This document shows positions 42,766-52,569 of a stretch of 64,000 nt of DNA, piece after piece (the first letter of the stretch is position 1; every line of letters begins with the position of its first letter). Under the pieces are notes generated by a model, which searched no databases, was not told the DNA's origin, and saw nothing but the letters and a program-made list of their open reading frames with translations. Both the position numbers and the translations under genes were made by a program. Source of the DNA: Pirellulales bacterium (GTDB lineage Bacteria; Planctomycetota; Planctomycetia; Pirellulales; JANQPP01); the NCBI GenBank assembly GCA_028289405.1, contig JANQPP010000046.1:29902-93901 (forward strand), read 5' to 3'.

Positions 42766-45516
42766 ATGATGGTTGCTTGTTTGTTTGCCCGAATTGCCCG
42801 CGCCTCAACTGGCGTTCGTCGGTTGGTGATGGCGTGGACGATTTTTACTGTGCTTGGCGTGGCTGGTTTTTCGTCAGCTCAGCCGCCTCCTTCCGCAAAT
42901 CGAGTGGAAGCCTCGGACCAAGAAGACAATCACGAGATCGAAGAATTCCAGGCGGCGGAAGATGAGCTCGACGAAGAATTGGAGGAGTTGCTTGATTGGC
43001 GGACGGAAACTCAAGAGCAGCTTGAGCGTTTACAACAATCCGTTGAACGGACCAAGCAGCGATTACAGACGATCGATCAGGTCATCGCCCTAAAACGCGA
43101 ACACCGCCAAATCGAATCCGCTTTGGAGCAAGCGGAGGATCGGGGCGATCAAGCCCGGACGCGGCAACTTGAACTTCGCCTCGAGCGATTGGAAACACAC
43201 CTGGAATTACAGGAGGACCTGCTCGATATCGAAATCGAGTTGGCGGAAGTGAGTGAGTTCGCTCGAGAAGCCAAACGTGAGGACTTCGAAGACTTGGTCG
43301 AGCCTTTGCAAGAATTGGCCGAGGGATTGCGCCGTGTCTCGGCGGCGAAACGAGAATTGATCGCGGCTACTCTCGACGAGCCCGAATCCAAACAGGAACT
43401 ACTCAAGCAACAATTGGCCCAAGCCTGGGTACGGGTCGAACGGCTGCAGAGGATCGTCCGCTGGACGGAGGAATTGCTGGAAGCGGAAGAAGACGAAGAT
43501 GATGCTCTGATCGAGGAACTCGAACAAAAGCTGCGCGAGTTACGAGAATTGTCCGACTCGAGTGGTGAAGCAGCCGGGTCGCCGAGGGAAAAACAGCAAG
43601 AACCTGCCATACAACCGATCCTCGTCAACGACCAGACACTTCGAGAATTTGCCGGAGCGAATATTCAGCGGGACGTCGCTCCGCTGCTGCGTCGCTTCTG
43701 TATTGACTGTCACGGCCATGATGCCAGCTCGGGAGATTTGAACCTCGAAAAATTGCTGGCGGAGTCGCCGATCGTCAAGAATCGCGACCAGTGGATCAAT
43801 GTCATCGAGCAGTCCCGTAATCATGTCATGCCTCCCGAGGAGGAACCACAGCCCAGCCTCGATGAGCGCCGCCGGATCGTGCTCTCTTTGCATCATGCGG
43901 TTCACCATTTCGATTACCGTCACATCCATGATCCTGGATACGAAACCGCGCGGCGCCTGTCGCATCAGGAATACAGCAACACCGTACGGGACCTGTTCGG
44001 GATCGACATCGACGTATTGGACCGCTTCCCGACGGACCTGAGCGGGACCAGTGGCTTCGACAATAGCGCGAATTCGCTGTTCATTCAGCCACTCTTGATG
44101 GAGCGTTACATTGGAACCGCCGAACATGTCGTTTCCACGGCGCTGCCGGAAGCTCCTAGGACAGCGGAGGAGCGTGTCGCGCGTGACCGTATACTCCCAA
44201 AGATTCCGATCTCCGAGAACGAGGCACTGGCTGCCGCGGGCCAGGCATTGAAACCGTTCCTTTTGCGGGCATATCGGCGCCCGCCGACCGACGAGGAGTT
44301 GCAACGTTCGGTGGAGCAAGTGCGCCGAGGCATGGCCGATGGAGCGGATTTTTTCGCGGCGATGCAGGCGGCCATCCAAACCGTATTGATTTCTCCCAAG
44401 TTCCTGCTGTTGAGTGAGCGGGACCACGCCCACCAGGGAAAACCCTTTGCGATCAGCGATTGGGAACTGGCCAGCCGACTCTCCTATTTCTTGTGGTCAT
44501 CCATGCCGGATAACCGGCTGTTCGAGCTGGCTTTGCGGGAACAACTAAGCAATCCGTCCGTGCTGGAGGACGAAGTGCGGAGGATGATCGCCGACCCCAA
44601 GGCCGATGCGCTGGGCACGAATTTCGCCGCGCAATGGCTCGGCTCCCAGCACTTGGGCAAACGCGTACGGCTGGATCCGATCGACAATCCTTGGTGTACC
44701 GAATCGCTGATGGCGGCCATGCGGCAGGAAACCGCTATGTTCTTTTGTTCGCTGGTGCGCGAGAACCGGCCCATCACGGAATTGATCGACGCGGATTACA
44801 CCTATTTGAACGAGGAGCTCGCCAATCTGTATCGGATTGCGAACGTATCGGGCACGGAGATGCGGCGCGTCGCCGTGGATCCGCGCCGCCGGGGTGGCAT
44901 CTTCGGTCATGGTAGCCTATTGGCCGTGACCGCGTTTCCTGGCCGCACCAGTCCCGTCGTGCGTGGAAAATGGATCTTGGCCAACGTGCTGGGCACGCCA
45001 CCGCCACCACCGCCGCCGAACGTTAGCGAACTTTCCGAGGAGATTGAAGACAATGACCGGCTGAGCTTCCGCGAGAAGTTGGAACTGCATCGCCGCAAGC
45101 CGAACTGTTACGCCTGCCATAGCCAGATGGATCCGCTCGGCTTCAGCCTTGAGCAGTACGACTGGTTTGGCCGCTATCGAACGCGGCGCGGTCGGAGCCG
45201 TATCGATGCAACCGGCCAACTCCCCAATGGCACGGAGTTTCGCGGCCTTTCGGGATTGAAACGGGTTATCGTCGAGGAGCGGCACGATGATTTGATCCGC
45301 CAGCTTACTCAGAAAATGCTCTCCTATGCTCTGGGCCGTCAGCTTGAATATTATGATGAGCCGGCGGTAAGAAGAATTACCAGTGCCGTTTCCGCCGACG
45401 GCGACCGCCTGCAAACCCTAGTCCAAGAAATCGTAAAGAGTTTCCCCTTCCGCTATAAACAACATCGCGCGACACCTTTCGACGCTGCCCATTCCCCTCG
45501 CGAGGAGAACCGATGA
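42766..45516 (+). CDS. Planctomycete DUF1592-type cytochrome c protein with coiled-coil extension
   Basis: 916 aa from the ATG at 42766 (ATG repeated at 42769). A signal peptide ends near SSAQPP. Residues about 50-275 are an acidic, long coiled coil (repeats of E-L-E-E-L, Q-L-E-R-L). Then a heme c motif C312-I-D-C315-H followed by the DUF1587, DUF1595, DUF1592, DUF1588 (GTPPPPPPPNVSEL) and DUF1585 blocks; a second CxxCH occurs in CYACHSQMDPLGF. These proteins are periplasmic, always followed by a DUF1552 gene as here, and have unknown function, perhaps polysaccharide breakdown with c-type heme. The coiled-coil head is an unusual addition. Confidence 0.88.
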   Translation: MMVACLFARIARASTGVRRLVMAWTIFTVLGVAGFSSAQPPPSANRVEASDQEDNHEIEEFQAAEDELDEELEELLDWRTETQEQLERLQQSVERTKQRLQTIDQVIALKREHRQIESALEQAEDRGDQARTRQLELRLERLETHLELQEDLLDIEIELAEVSEFAREAKREDFEDLVEPLQELAEGLRRVSAAKRELIAATLDEPESKQELLKQQLAQAWVRVERLQRIVRWTEELLEAEEDEDDALIEELEQKLRELRELSDSSGEAAGSPREKQQEPAIQPILVNDQTLREFAGANIQRDVAPLLRRFCIDCHGHDASSGDLNLEKLLAESPIVKNRDQWINVIEQSRNHVMPPEEEPQPSLDERRRIVLSLHHAVHHFDYRHIHDPGYETARRLSHQEYSNTVRDLFGIDIDVLDRFPTDLSGTSGFDNSANSLFIQPLLMERYIGTAEHVVSTALPEAPRTAEERVARDRILPKIPISENEALAAAGQALKPFLLRAYRRPPTDEELQRSVEQVRRGMADGADFFAAMQAAIQTVLISPKFLLLSERDHAHQGKPFAISDWELASRLSYFLWSSMPDNRLFELALREQLSNPSVLEDEVRRMIADPKADALGTNFAAQWLGSQHLGKRVRLDPIDNPWCTESLMAAMRQETAMFFCSLVRENRPITELIDADYTYLNEELANLYRIANVSGTEMRRVAVDPRRRGGIFGHGSLLAVTAFPGRTSPVVRGKWILANVLGTPPPPPPPNVSELSEEIEDNDRLSFREKLELHRRKPNCYACHSQMDPLGFSLEQYDWFGRYRTRRGRSRIDATGQLPNGTEFRGLSGLKRVIVEERHDDLIRQLTQKMLSYALGRQLEYYDEPAVRRITSAVSADGDRLQTLVQEIVKSFPFRYKQHRATPFDAAHSPREENR

Positions 45517-46871
45517 GCTTTCACAAACCGATTTCGCGGCGAACCATGCTGCGTGGCGCGGGCGTGGTCGTTTCGCTGCCCTGGTTGGAAGCCATGTTCG
45601 GACGGCGTGCGGTGGCAACCGGAGCCGCTCCCCAACAAGCAGCGCGGCTCTGTTATCTGTATATTCCCAATGGCGTCGCGGAAGGGGCTTGGCAGCCCCA
45701 AGAAGTCGCCAGCGACGGCACGCTACGGAAGCTGAATCCCTGGATGAAGCCACTGCAACCGTTTGCATCCGAGATCATCATTCCACGCAAGGTCTGGACG
45801 CCACGCGGCAATGGGCACTCGGCGGGAACGGCGACTTGGCTCACGGGCCATGGATACGATCGCCGAGAGATTAGCGCGGGTGGCGCCTCGGCCGACCAAA
45901 TTGCCGCCACCAGCATGCGCGGCAAAACGTTGTTGCCGTCGCTTGAGCTTTCCATGCAAGGGGAAGGCTTCTTTTCCAACAGCCTGCCGCGCAACACCCT
46001 CTCTTGGTCGGATGCGACGACTCCGGTTCCCCGCGAAACTGAACCTCGTGTCATCTTTGACCGCATGTTCCGCGTGGGTCACGGCGGCTTGTCCGACCGT
46101 TCGGTCTTGGACGCGATCCTGGAAGATGCCCGCTCCTTGAAACGCCGCGTCGGTACGGAAGACCATCGCAAGCTCGACGAATACCTGGAGTCGGTCCGGG
46201 CCGTGGAGCGGAGAATCCAATTCGCGGACCGGCAGGCAGAACGCGCCGCGGCGAATCCGGACCTCACGAAGAGCCTGGTACGGCCTCCCGCCGGGATTCC
46301 CCAAGATCACGGCGAATACATGCGGTTCATGCTGGACATGATCGTGCTCGCTTTCTGGGCGGATGCCACGCGGGTGTCGACTTTCATGCTCGATCATGGC
46401 CAAAGCAATCGTTACTTCAATTTCGTCAGTGGCGTGCGTGGAACCTGGCATGCCCTGTCTCATTGGCGGGATGCTTCTGGCAAAACCGAGGATGACGACG
46501 GCGTGACGTCATGGAGTTCGTCCGAGGAGAAACGGGACATGTACAACGCCGTCACGTACTGGCACCACCGACAAGTGGCCTATTTCCTGGGCAGGCTGCG
46601 GGAAGTGCGGGAAGCAGACGGCGGCACGTTGCTAGATAATTCGATGATCGTCTACGGATCCAGCCTCGCCGACGGACACGAGCATTCCGAGAAAGACCTG
46701 CCGCTAATGGTCGCGGGACGGGGCGGCGGCACGATCCAATCGGGCCGAGAAATTCATTTCCGCCGGGACACGAGCATGTCGGACTTGCATCTCGCCTTGC
46801 TGCAACGTTTGGATCCTCGGATCGAACGATTCGGGGAAAGCCGCACGCCGATGACGGAGTTGGATGGTTGA
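45513..46871 (+). CDS. DUF1552 family exported protein
   Basis: 452 aa. The ATG overlaps the upstream stop (ATGA). A Tat-like signal ISRRTMLRGAGVVVSLPWLEAM opens the protein, then RLCYLYIPNGVAEGAWQP, HSAGTATWLTGHGYD, SLELSMQGEGFFSN, ARSLKRRVGTEDHRKLDEYLESVRAVERRI, FWADATRVSTFMLDHGQSNRYF and NSMIVYGSSLADGHEHSEKDLPLMVAG. All are DUF1552 landmarks. The fold is alkaline-phosphatase-like, but no reaction is known. It forms a stable pair with the DUF1592 protein, with which it is presumed to act in the periplasm. Confidence 0.9.
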   Translation: MSFHKPISRRTMLRGAGVVVSLPWLEAMFGRRAVATGAAPQQAARLCYLYIPNGVAEGAWQPQEVASDGTLRKLNPWMKPLQPFASEIIIPRKVWTPRGNGHSAGTATWLTGHGYDRREISAGGASADQIAATSMRGKTLLPSLELSMQGEGFFSNSLPRNTLSWSDATTPVPRETEPRVIFDRMFRVGHGGLSDRSVLDAILEDARSLKRRVGTEDHRKLDEYLESVRAVERRIQFADRQAERAAANPDLTKSLVRPPAGIPQDHGEYMRFMLDMIVLAFWADATRVSTFMLDHGQSNRYFNFVSGVRGTWHALSHWRDASGKTEDDDGVTSWSSSEEKRDMYNAVTYWHHRQVAYFLGRLREVREADGGTLLDNSMIVYGSSLADGHEHSEKDLPLMVAGRGGGTIQSGREIHFRRDTSMSDLHLALLQRLDPRIERFGESRTPMTELDG

Positions 46872-46960
46872 GGCTCCGGTTTTCGCCTTGCTCCGCTCCT
46901 TTCGCCTGCCAAGGATTAACCCTCCCACATCCCAAGTTTTTCGACGATACCGAGGCCCCT

Positions 46961-47971
46961 ATGTTCCACTCCCGCGCATCCGCGTGTTCCTTTAGGCGAT
47001 TTTTTCTTGCGTTGTTATTCAGCCTGCCGTTGGCTACTCCGGCGTTTGGACAAGCACAGTCGCGATTGACCGTGGAGGACGTGCGGGAACTGCTGGAGTC
47101 GGTCTCGAATTGGGGCAGATGGGGCGAAGATGACCAACTCGGCGCGATGAACCTGATCACTCCCGAAAAACGCCGAGAAGCGGCCACGCTCGTGAAGGAA
47201 GGGATTTCCGTTTCGCTGGCCCGTTCCGTGGAAAAACAAGCGGCGGTTGACAATCCCAAGCCGTTCGAGCACATGATGGTGTCCTACGGCAAAGGGACGA
47301 AAGAGCAATGGGCCGCCGACCGATACAGCGTGGACTATCACGGATACGCCCATACGCATATGGACGCTCTGTGCCACCTCTTCCACAATGATCGGCTTTA
47401 TAACGGATTTTCGCGGGATGTGGTCACCGAGCACGGCGCCCAAAAGCTGGGAATCCACAACCTAAAAACCGGCATTTTTACACGGGGTGTGCTGATCGAT
47501 ATCCCTCGGCTGCGGGACGTCGAATACTTGGAGCCAAGCTCTCCGATTTACACGGAAGAGCTGGAGGCGTGGGAAAATCGGACCCGCACCATGGTCCGGC
47601 CCGGCGATGTGGTCTTTATTCGAACGGGCCGTTGGGCGCGGCGTGACGAACTCGGCCCCTGGGAAGCCGAACAGCAAGGCTCCGCCGGACTGCATGCCTC
47701 GTGCGCGCGATGGATCAAACGGCGGGATGTGGCCATGATCGGCAGCGATGCCGCCAGCGATGTGCTCCCCTCGGGTGTGCCGGGCATTTCGCATCCCGTG
47801 CATTTGTTGGTGCTGCACGGCATGGGAGTGCACATCTTTGATAACTGTGATTTGGAAGCGCTCTCCCAAAAAGCCGCCGAATTGGGGCGATGGGAGTTTC
47901 TGATCACGGCCGCCCCCCTGGCCGTGGAAGGCGGCACCGGCTCGCCGCTCAATCCGATTGCCACTTTTTGA
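46961..47971 (+). CDS. Exported cyclase-family protein (kynurenine-formamidase-like)
   Basis: 336 aa from the ATG at 46961, with GAGG upstream; the frame is open 31 codons earlier, but the chosen start gives a signal peptide (FRRFFLALLFSLPLATPAFG). The cyclase (PF04199-type) metal-binding motif is in DYHGYAHTHMDALCHLF, followed by GVLIDIPRL, VRPGDVVFIRTGRW, GLHASCARWIKRRDVAMIGSD and HLLVLHGMGVHIFDNCDLEAL. Members hydrolyse N-formylkynurenine or cyclic amides, zinc- or manganese-dependently; the substrate is not known here. It lies 90 bases after the DUF1552 gene. Confidence 0.85.
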   Translation: MFHSRASACSFRRFFLALLFSLPLATPAFGQAQSRLTVEDVRELLESVSNWGRWGEDDQLGAMNLITPEKRREAATLVKEGISVSLARSVEKQAAVDNPKPFEHMMVSYGKGTKEQWAADRYSVDYHGYAHTHMDALCHLFHNDRLYNGFSRDVVTEHGAQKLGIHNLKTGIFTRGVLIDIPRLRDVEYLEPSSPIYTEELEAWENRTRTMVRPGDVVFIRTGRWARRDELGPWEAEQQGSAGLHASCARWIKRRDVAMIGSDAASDVLPSGVPGISHPVHLLVLHGMGVHIFDNCDLEALSQKAAELGRWEFLITAAPLAVEGGTGSPLNPIATF

Positions 47972-48232
47972 CAAGGCGCGTCGTCCGAACGCAGGACGGA
48001 TTCCTACTCAGTGAACACACTGGAATGTTGTCGTCATCAAGCGGATAGAGTGTCACCATGCCCCGCCGCATCGCGGACTTCGGCCAGTATCCTGCCTCCG
48101 AAACGGCGTAGCTCACGACTGTATGCCGGTGATGGTGAATGGAGAGATGCCGCCAGCGATCCTCACCCAAAATACAACGCACACTTTCCGCTGCACGTTG
48201 CTCCGCATGACCGGCCGGGCCATACACTCCTG

Positions 48233-50800
48233 TTACAGCCTTGGAGGAGTTTTCCCATCGAGATTTTTGGTACGGAGATTCATCCACTGAGGTGGAGGCC
48301 GATCTTTGAGCCGGTATTCAAAAAACTGAAACATGCGATCGGCCCAATCCTTCCGCTGAGTTGGGTCGTGTAGGCCATGGCCTGCGTCACGATACGAAAT
48401 CAACCAGGCCGGTCGGGACAAACGTCGCAGCGCCAGAAACAATTCGAGCCCCTGCGTGGATGGCACGGCATCATCGTTCGGATTCGCCATGATGAGGACC
48501 GGCGTCTTAATGTGGCTGGCAAGCAGAACCGGCGATTGAGTCAGATACAGATCGGGTTGCTCCCATAGACTAGCGCCGATTCGAGCCTGCCCTTTCTCGT
48601 ACTGCGCGATGCGAGAACCGTTGCCACGCTTCGCGAGATATGCGGAAACAAGGTCGGCTACCGGAGCGCTCAAGACGGCCGCGGAGAACCGATCGGTTTG
48701 TGTGATCAACGCCGCTCCGAGATACGCACCAAAGCTATGGGCCTGCAGTCCAATTCGACTAGCGTCGACGTAACCAGTCTCAATAACTGCGTCGATCCCA
48801 CCAAGAACCGACTCAGTCACGGACAGCGTCGGCTTGCCAACATCGAGGCTCACATTGGGAAGAAAGACCGCATAACCGTTGCTGACATAAACCGCGGGGT
48901 TGATGTTTGAAGAACGTGGGCGTGGGTAATCGTAGACATGGTGATTTCGGAATTCATCCTCGTACAAATAGACGAGGAGAGGGGCCTTTGCCGTCTTGGG
49001 CACACCGTCTGGAAGTAATAGTGTCCCATGCAAAATCGTGCCGTCGTCGATCTTCCATGTCACCACGTGTGGGCTACCCCAGCGATACTTTTTTTGTTGT
49101 GGGTTCAGTTCCGTGACGCGGGTAAGTTCGCCAGAGTCTGAATTGAGAATCCAAAGGTCAGGGAAAACATCAAACCGCTCTCGCGTGAGCAACAATTTGG
49201 ATCCGTCGAGGGTTAGGTCAAGAAGCTCGACCCGTTGGTCTAGTTCAATGACCTTCCTGGCCTCGCGTTTTGCCGAATCGAGCTCCCAGACCGTGCTTGA
49301 CTGAGTCGCGCGATTCTCACTGACCAGATAATAGAACTTGGGTTTCAACGCCGAGCTTCGCAGGGATGACCAATTGATTCTCTCGCTGGCCGGCAAAGGC
49401 TCGCCAATGCGGTGCTGGTCGGTCGGCTGTATGCCGACGCTCCAAAGCCCCGATTGCCCAGGAATCAGTATAAAGTCGTCATTCTCGGACCATCTAGGTT
49501 CCGCGATCGCTCCTGGAAGGGCTGGGATGGTTTGCGGTTCGCTAAAACGTGCCTGCACTCCCTCGGTCAACGCGATGTATCGCAGGTGCTGAACATCGAA
49601 TGCGTGCCAAGTGCGTTTCTCGCGGTTCCACCATGATATGTACCGGCTGGTATTGGACCATTTAGGGATGCTGCGAATGCCAGCCGCGACGTGGATCTCT
49701 CTTCCCGAGGAAAGTTCGTGCAGGGTGACATCTATCTTCGGCGGCCAATCCCATTCGTTTTGAGGCACATACTTCTCGTCCGAAAGTAGCATTACGAATG
49801 CATGGTTGGAATTGGGCGAGAGAATTGGCTCGGTACGAGCATCTAGGGCGACCTTGGCCACCCGGTCCGAGAGGACGGTCAACTCCACGGTTTGGTCGGG
49901 AAGTCCGTTTAGTTCCGGCGCCCTCCAATCAAGAATCCGAGGCGAGGACTTCTGTTGTTTAAGTGGCAAGGCGGCGGACTGGACGAGTCCCAGGCGATGA
50001 GCCGTACCAAACAATACGAGACGCACGGTCCCGGTGGGCGAGAATTCAGAATCAGGAAAAGACCATCGCTTGGCATCGCCGGTGGCAAGGTCAAACCGCA
50101 TGGCGACGACGGTCTTATCGAGATGAAACAAGGCGGCCGCCACGCTTCCATCCGCGGAGAGTGTAGATTTGAGGAGTTTTCCGTTGTTGGAATCGGCTAG
50201 CTGGATGAGCTTTCCCTGGGAATAGGCGATGAGTTGGGAGCCCTTCTCCGGCGTTTCCACGCCGAGTAATCCAACGCCATTCGTCGCCCAATGCTGACGT
50301 ACCACGCCAGTGACGGAAATGGAGGATTGACTCGACAGGGAATAGATCTGCCACGCATTCGGCGACGTTGAATCCTGCGCCACCAACGTATCACCATGTG
50401 CTGAATCGAGACGGCCGTGCATGAGATCCCTAGTTCGCGCCGCTTCGGGAGCCCACGATTGCACGACACAGCTTTTTTGATCGCCTTGAAGACAAGTCGT
50501 CCAATAGATCGTATGATCCTGCTCGATTTTGTGCGGCTTGCCGACAATCTTCGCGGAAAGAACGATTCCGTCCTTGACGTCCCAGATACGGAGCAAGCGC
50601 GGCTGGCCGGGCTTCTGTGTGACGTAGGCTACTTGAGAATCGCCCACGAATCCGGCCCACGCGACGGACGTCCACTCCGCGGCGGAAGTGTGATTCACGG
50701 CAGGTTTGGCTGGGTGCAGGGCAAGTGAAGCCCTAGCAGTCGCAACTACAATCGTAGCGGCCAACACTCCACAAGCGGCCCAGCATGAACCGCGATTCAT
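48233..50800 (-). CDS. Exported S9-family (prolyl oligopeptidase-like) serine peptidase
   Basis: 855 aa. Signal peptide at 1-27; the ATG overlaps the upstream stop (ATGA). Residues about 30-590 are beta-propeller-like, with repeated VAWAGFVGDSQVAYV and SRYISWWNREK type strands. The C-terminal alpha/beta-hydrolase has the nucleophile S689 in QAHSFGAY, D776 in NPNDDAVP and H808 in DAGHGLHD. The nucleophile elbow reads A-H-S-F-G instead of the usual G-x-S-x-G, although the small residue before His is tolerated in some members. Coupling to a membrane-linked ECF sigma factor suggests it is part of that factor's output or feedback. Confidence 0.85.
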   Translation of the reverse strand: MNRGSCWAACGVLAATIVVATARASLALHPAKPAVNHTSAAEWTSVAWAGFVGDSQVAYVTQKPGQPRLLRIWDVKDGIVLSAKIVGKPHKIEQDHTIYWTTCLQGDQKSCVVQSWAPEAARTRDLMHGRLDSAHGDTLVAQDSTSPNAWQIYSLSSQSSISVTGVVRQHWATNGVGLLGVETPEKGSQLIAYSQGKLIQLADSNNGKLLKSTLSADGSVAAALFHLDKTVVAMRFDLATGDAKRWSFPDSEFSPTGTVRLVLFGTAHRLGLVQSAALPLKQQKSSPRILDWRAPELNGLPDQTVELTVLSDRVAKVALDARTEPILSPNSNHAFVMLLSDEKYVPQNEWDWPPKIDVTLHELSSGREIHVAAGIRSIPKWSNTSRYISWWNREKRTWHAFDVQHLRYIALTEGVQARFSEPQTIPALPGAIAEPRWSENDDFILIPGQSGLWSVGIQPTDQHRIGEPLPASERINWSSLRSSALKPKFYYLVSENRATQSSTVWELDSAKREARKVIELDQRVELLDLTLDGSKLLLTRERFDVFPDLWILNSDSGELTRVTELNPQQKKYRWGSPHVVTWKIDDGTILHGTLLLPDGVPKTAKAPLLVYLYEDEFRNHHVYDYPRPRSSNINPAVYVSNGYAVFLPNVSLDVGKPTLSVTESVLGGIDAVIETGYVDASRIGLQAHSFGAYLGAALITQTDRFSAAVLSAPVADLVSAYLAKRGNGSRIAQYEKGQARIGASLWEQPDLYLTQSPVLLASHIKTPVLIMANPNDDAVPSTQGLELFLALRRLSRPAWLISYRDAGHGLHDPTQRKDWADRMFQFFEYRLKDRPPPQWMNLRTKNLDGKTPPRL

Positions 50801-52242
50801 TGGGTTGGTCCCAGTGTCTGATTGTCGTCGCGAGCAGGCTGGAGAAGTTCTTCCAAATTCCGCATGGAATTGAGAACATCGGCTTCACGTTCTATGGCGA
50901 TCGCTTCAGCGCGGAGGACACGCACCTTGCCGCGCAGTAGTTTTTTTGCCGAAGTTTCGGTGGCTTCAAGCATTTGGGCCTCGCTTTCCGCGGCAAGGAG
51001 ACGCTTCTCCGCGGCGCTGAGTCGAAGCTGAAGTAGGTGGCTCTTCTCTTGTTCGAGTTCAGAGGCAAGCCTGAGAACATCGCCGCGGAGATCAAGCACA
51101 ACAGCTTCAGTCTCCATCACTGCTGACTTCTTGCGAGCGGTTTCAGCCACCGACGCATCGTTGGCTTGAAGCATTTGAACCTTTAGTTTGGCTGCTTCAA
51201 GACGTTTCTCGGCGGCACTCAATTGCAGCCGCAGAACCTCTTGTTGCCGCTGGAGTGAACGGTCGCTTGATCTTGGCATTTGTTGGGCTGCTACCGCCGA
51301 TTCCAAGACAAGCGCCGTGGCTGGTGGAAGCTGTTCCTCCAAGGAAGACTTAGCCGCTGTCACGACTGGCGAAAACTTGCTGACTAGATCACCGGTTTGT
51401 GCTGGAGCAGGTCGTAAGGCAAACACTCCCCCCAACAAAGCAAGCACAATGGCCAGAGATGATGGAGCAACGAACGAACGGAGGATCATGTTTCTAACTC
51501 CAGTGTTGGCAATATTAATCGATGTGGAATTTGAAAAACCTGTTCCCTCAGGCGCGGAGATATAGCCAGTCACAAGTTCAACCGTACGCGAGGTCAGGCC
51601 GTGGGAGGTCGCAGCCATCGCTTGCTCGCCGGCGCTTGTGATTGTGTAGAGGCCAACGGAAAGGGCGATTCCACGACGTATGAGCCGCATTCGCAGCATC
51701 TTGCGCCCCCGGGCAAGACGAGCCTTTAGCGCTGACTCCGTGCATTCAAGCATTTCGGCAGCGTGGCGCCGCGAAAAACCTTCAAAGTGGCACAGGATGA
51801 GTGCATTGCGGAGTCGTTCCGGAATCGCTCTGAGTTCTTCATGGACGGTTCGGGCCAGCTCTTGTCGATGTATCGCATCGAAGTCAGTTTGCGAAAGCTC
51901 TACGTCGCAATCCAAAAGCAACTCTCTTCGTTGCGCCTTGCGTTTGGCAACGCCCAGCGCGGTTCGATAGGCGACACGTTGGAGCCAACCCGCAAATGAG
52001 CTCAAACGACGAATGGAACCGGCCCGCCGGGCGAGGATCAGGAAAGTTGCTTGAAACGCATCGTCCGCATCGTGAGAGGAGCCAAGGATGCTCCGGCAAA
52101 CTCCCATCACAAGGCCCCTGTGACGCTCGACAAGTTGACGAAATGCAGCTTCGTCCCGATTGGAGACGAACTGCAACAATAGGTCCGCATCAGTCGCTGC
52201 CTCCCAATTTGACCGGTGCTTCAGATTTCGATCATCGCTCAC
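50797..52242 (-). CDS. ECF sigma factor with membrane segment and duplicated coiled coil
   Basis: 481 aa, GTG start at 52242 with AGGGAG nine bases upstream. Region 2 at about 28-105 (EAAFRQLVERHRGLVMGVCRSILGSSHDADDAFQATFLIL) and region 4 at about 130-190 (IPERLRNALILCHFEGFSRRHAAEMLECTESALKARLARGRK) are normal. After it comes a linker, a membrane segment at about 258-276 (PSSLAIVLALLGGVFAL) and a long helical tail in which LSAAEKRL occurs twice (341-348, 408-415) in a ~67-residue duplication. Membrane-anchored C-terminal extensions are typical of planctomycete ECF groups and would allow direct sensing without an anti-sigma factor. Overlaps the S9 peptidase gene. Confidence 0.87.
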   Translation of the reverse strand: MSDDRNLKHRSNWEAATDADLLLQFVSNRDEAAFRQLVERHRGLVMGVCRSILGSSHDADDAFQATFLILARRAGSIRRLSSFAGWLQRVAYRTALGVAKRKAQRRELLLDCDVELSQTDFDAIHRQELARTVHEELRAIPERLRNALILCHFEGFSRRHAAEMLECTESALKARLARGRKMLRMRLIRRGIALSVGLYTITSAGEQAMAATSHGLTSRTVELVTGYISAPEGTGFSNSTSINIANTGVRNMILRSFVAPSSLAIVLALLGGVFALRPAPAQTGDLVSKFSPVVTAAKSSLEEQLPPATALVLESAVAAQQMPRSSDRSLQRQQEVLRLQLSAAEKRLEAAKLKVQMLQANDASVAETARKKSAVMETEAVVLDLRGDVLRLASELEQEKSHLLQLRLSAAEKRLLAAESEAQMLEATETSAKKLLRGKVRVLRAEAIAIEREADVLNSMRNLEELLQPARDDNQTLGPTQ

Positions 52243-52533
52243 GAATTTTTGCTCCCTCTCTTGTACTGAGGTCGTGAATCCAAGAATGGCTACATTTTTT
52301 TGCGGCAGGCTGCATCATTCAGGGTATGGCAAACACCAATTCAGCCAAGTGCGATAAGAAATCGCTTTGCTAGAGTTGGATATGGCCGCTCACGAAGCCG
52401 ACGATCGAATGTTCTTCGTTCAACCGCCGGAACAAATTTCGGAGCCGTGCCTTCGAGAGCGGAGCGATTTTTCAACGCCCTCTTCAGAATGTGCAAAAAG
52501 TGTCACGACATTCCCAAAATTCAACCTATTGTA

Positions 52534-52561
52534 TTGACAGGATGCCAGCACGCGATATGTT
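52534..52561 (+). promoter_or_regulatory. Promoter of the riboswitch-nrdA-metE-nrdB unit
   Basis: TTGACA (52534-52539, a perfect -35) and TATGTT (52556-52561, 4 of 6) are separated by 16 bases. Transcription would begin near 52568, directly before the first stem of the cobalamin riboswitch at 52570. The exact spacing to the riboswitch makes this the best promoter call in the window. Confidence 0.7.
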
Positions 52562-52569
52562 GTAGCCGT

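Noticed and set aside
47949..48287. 112-codon frame on the minus strand between the cyclase and S9 peptidase genes
   Set aside because: It overlaps both neighbouring genes at its ends, has no recognisable domain and an irregular His/Arg-rich composition; treated as non-coding.
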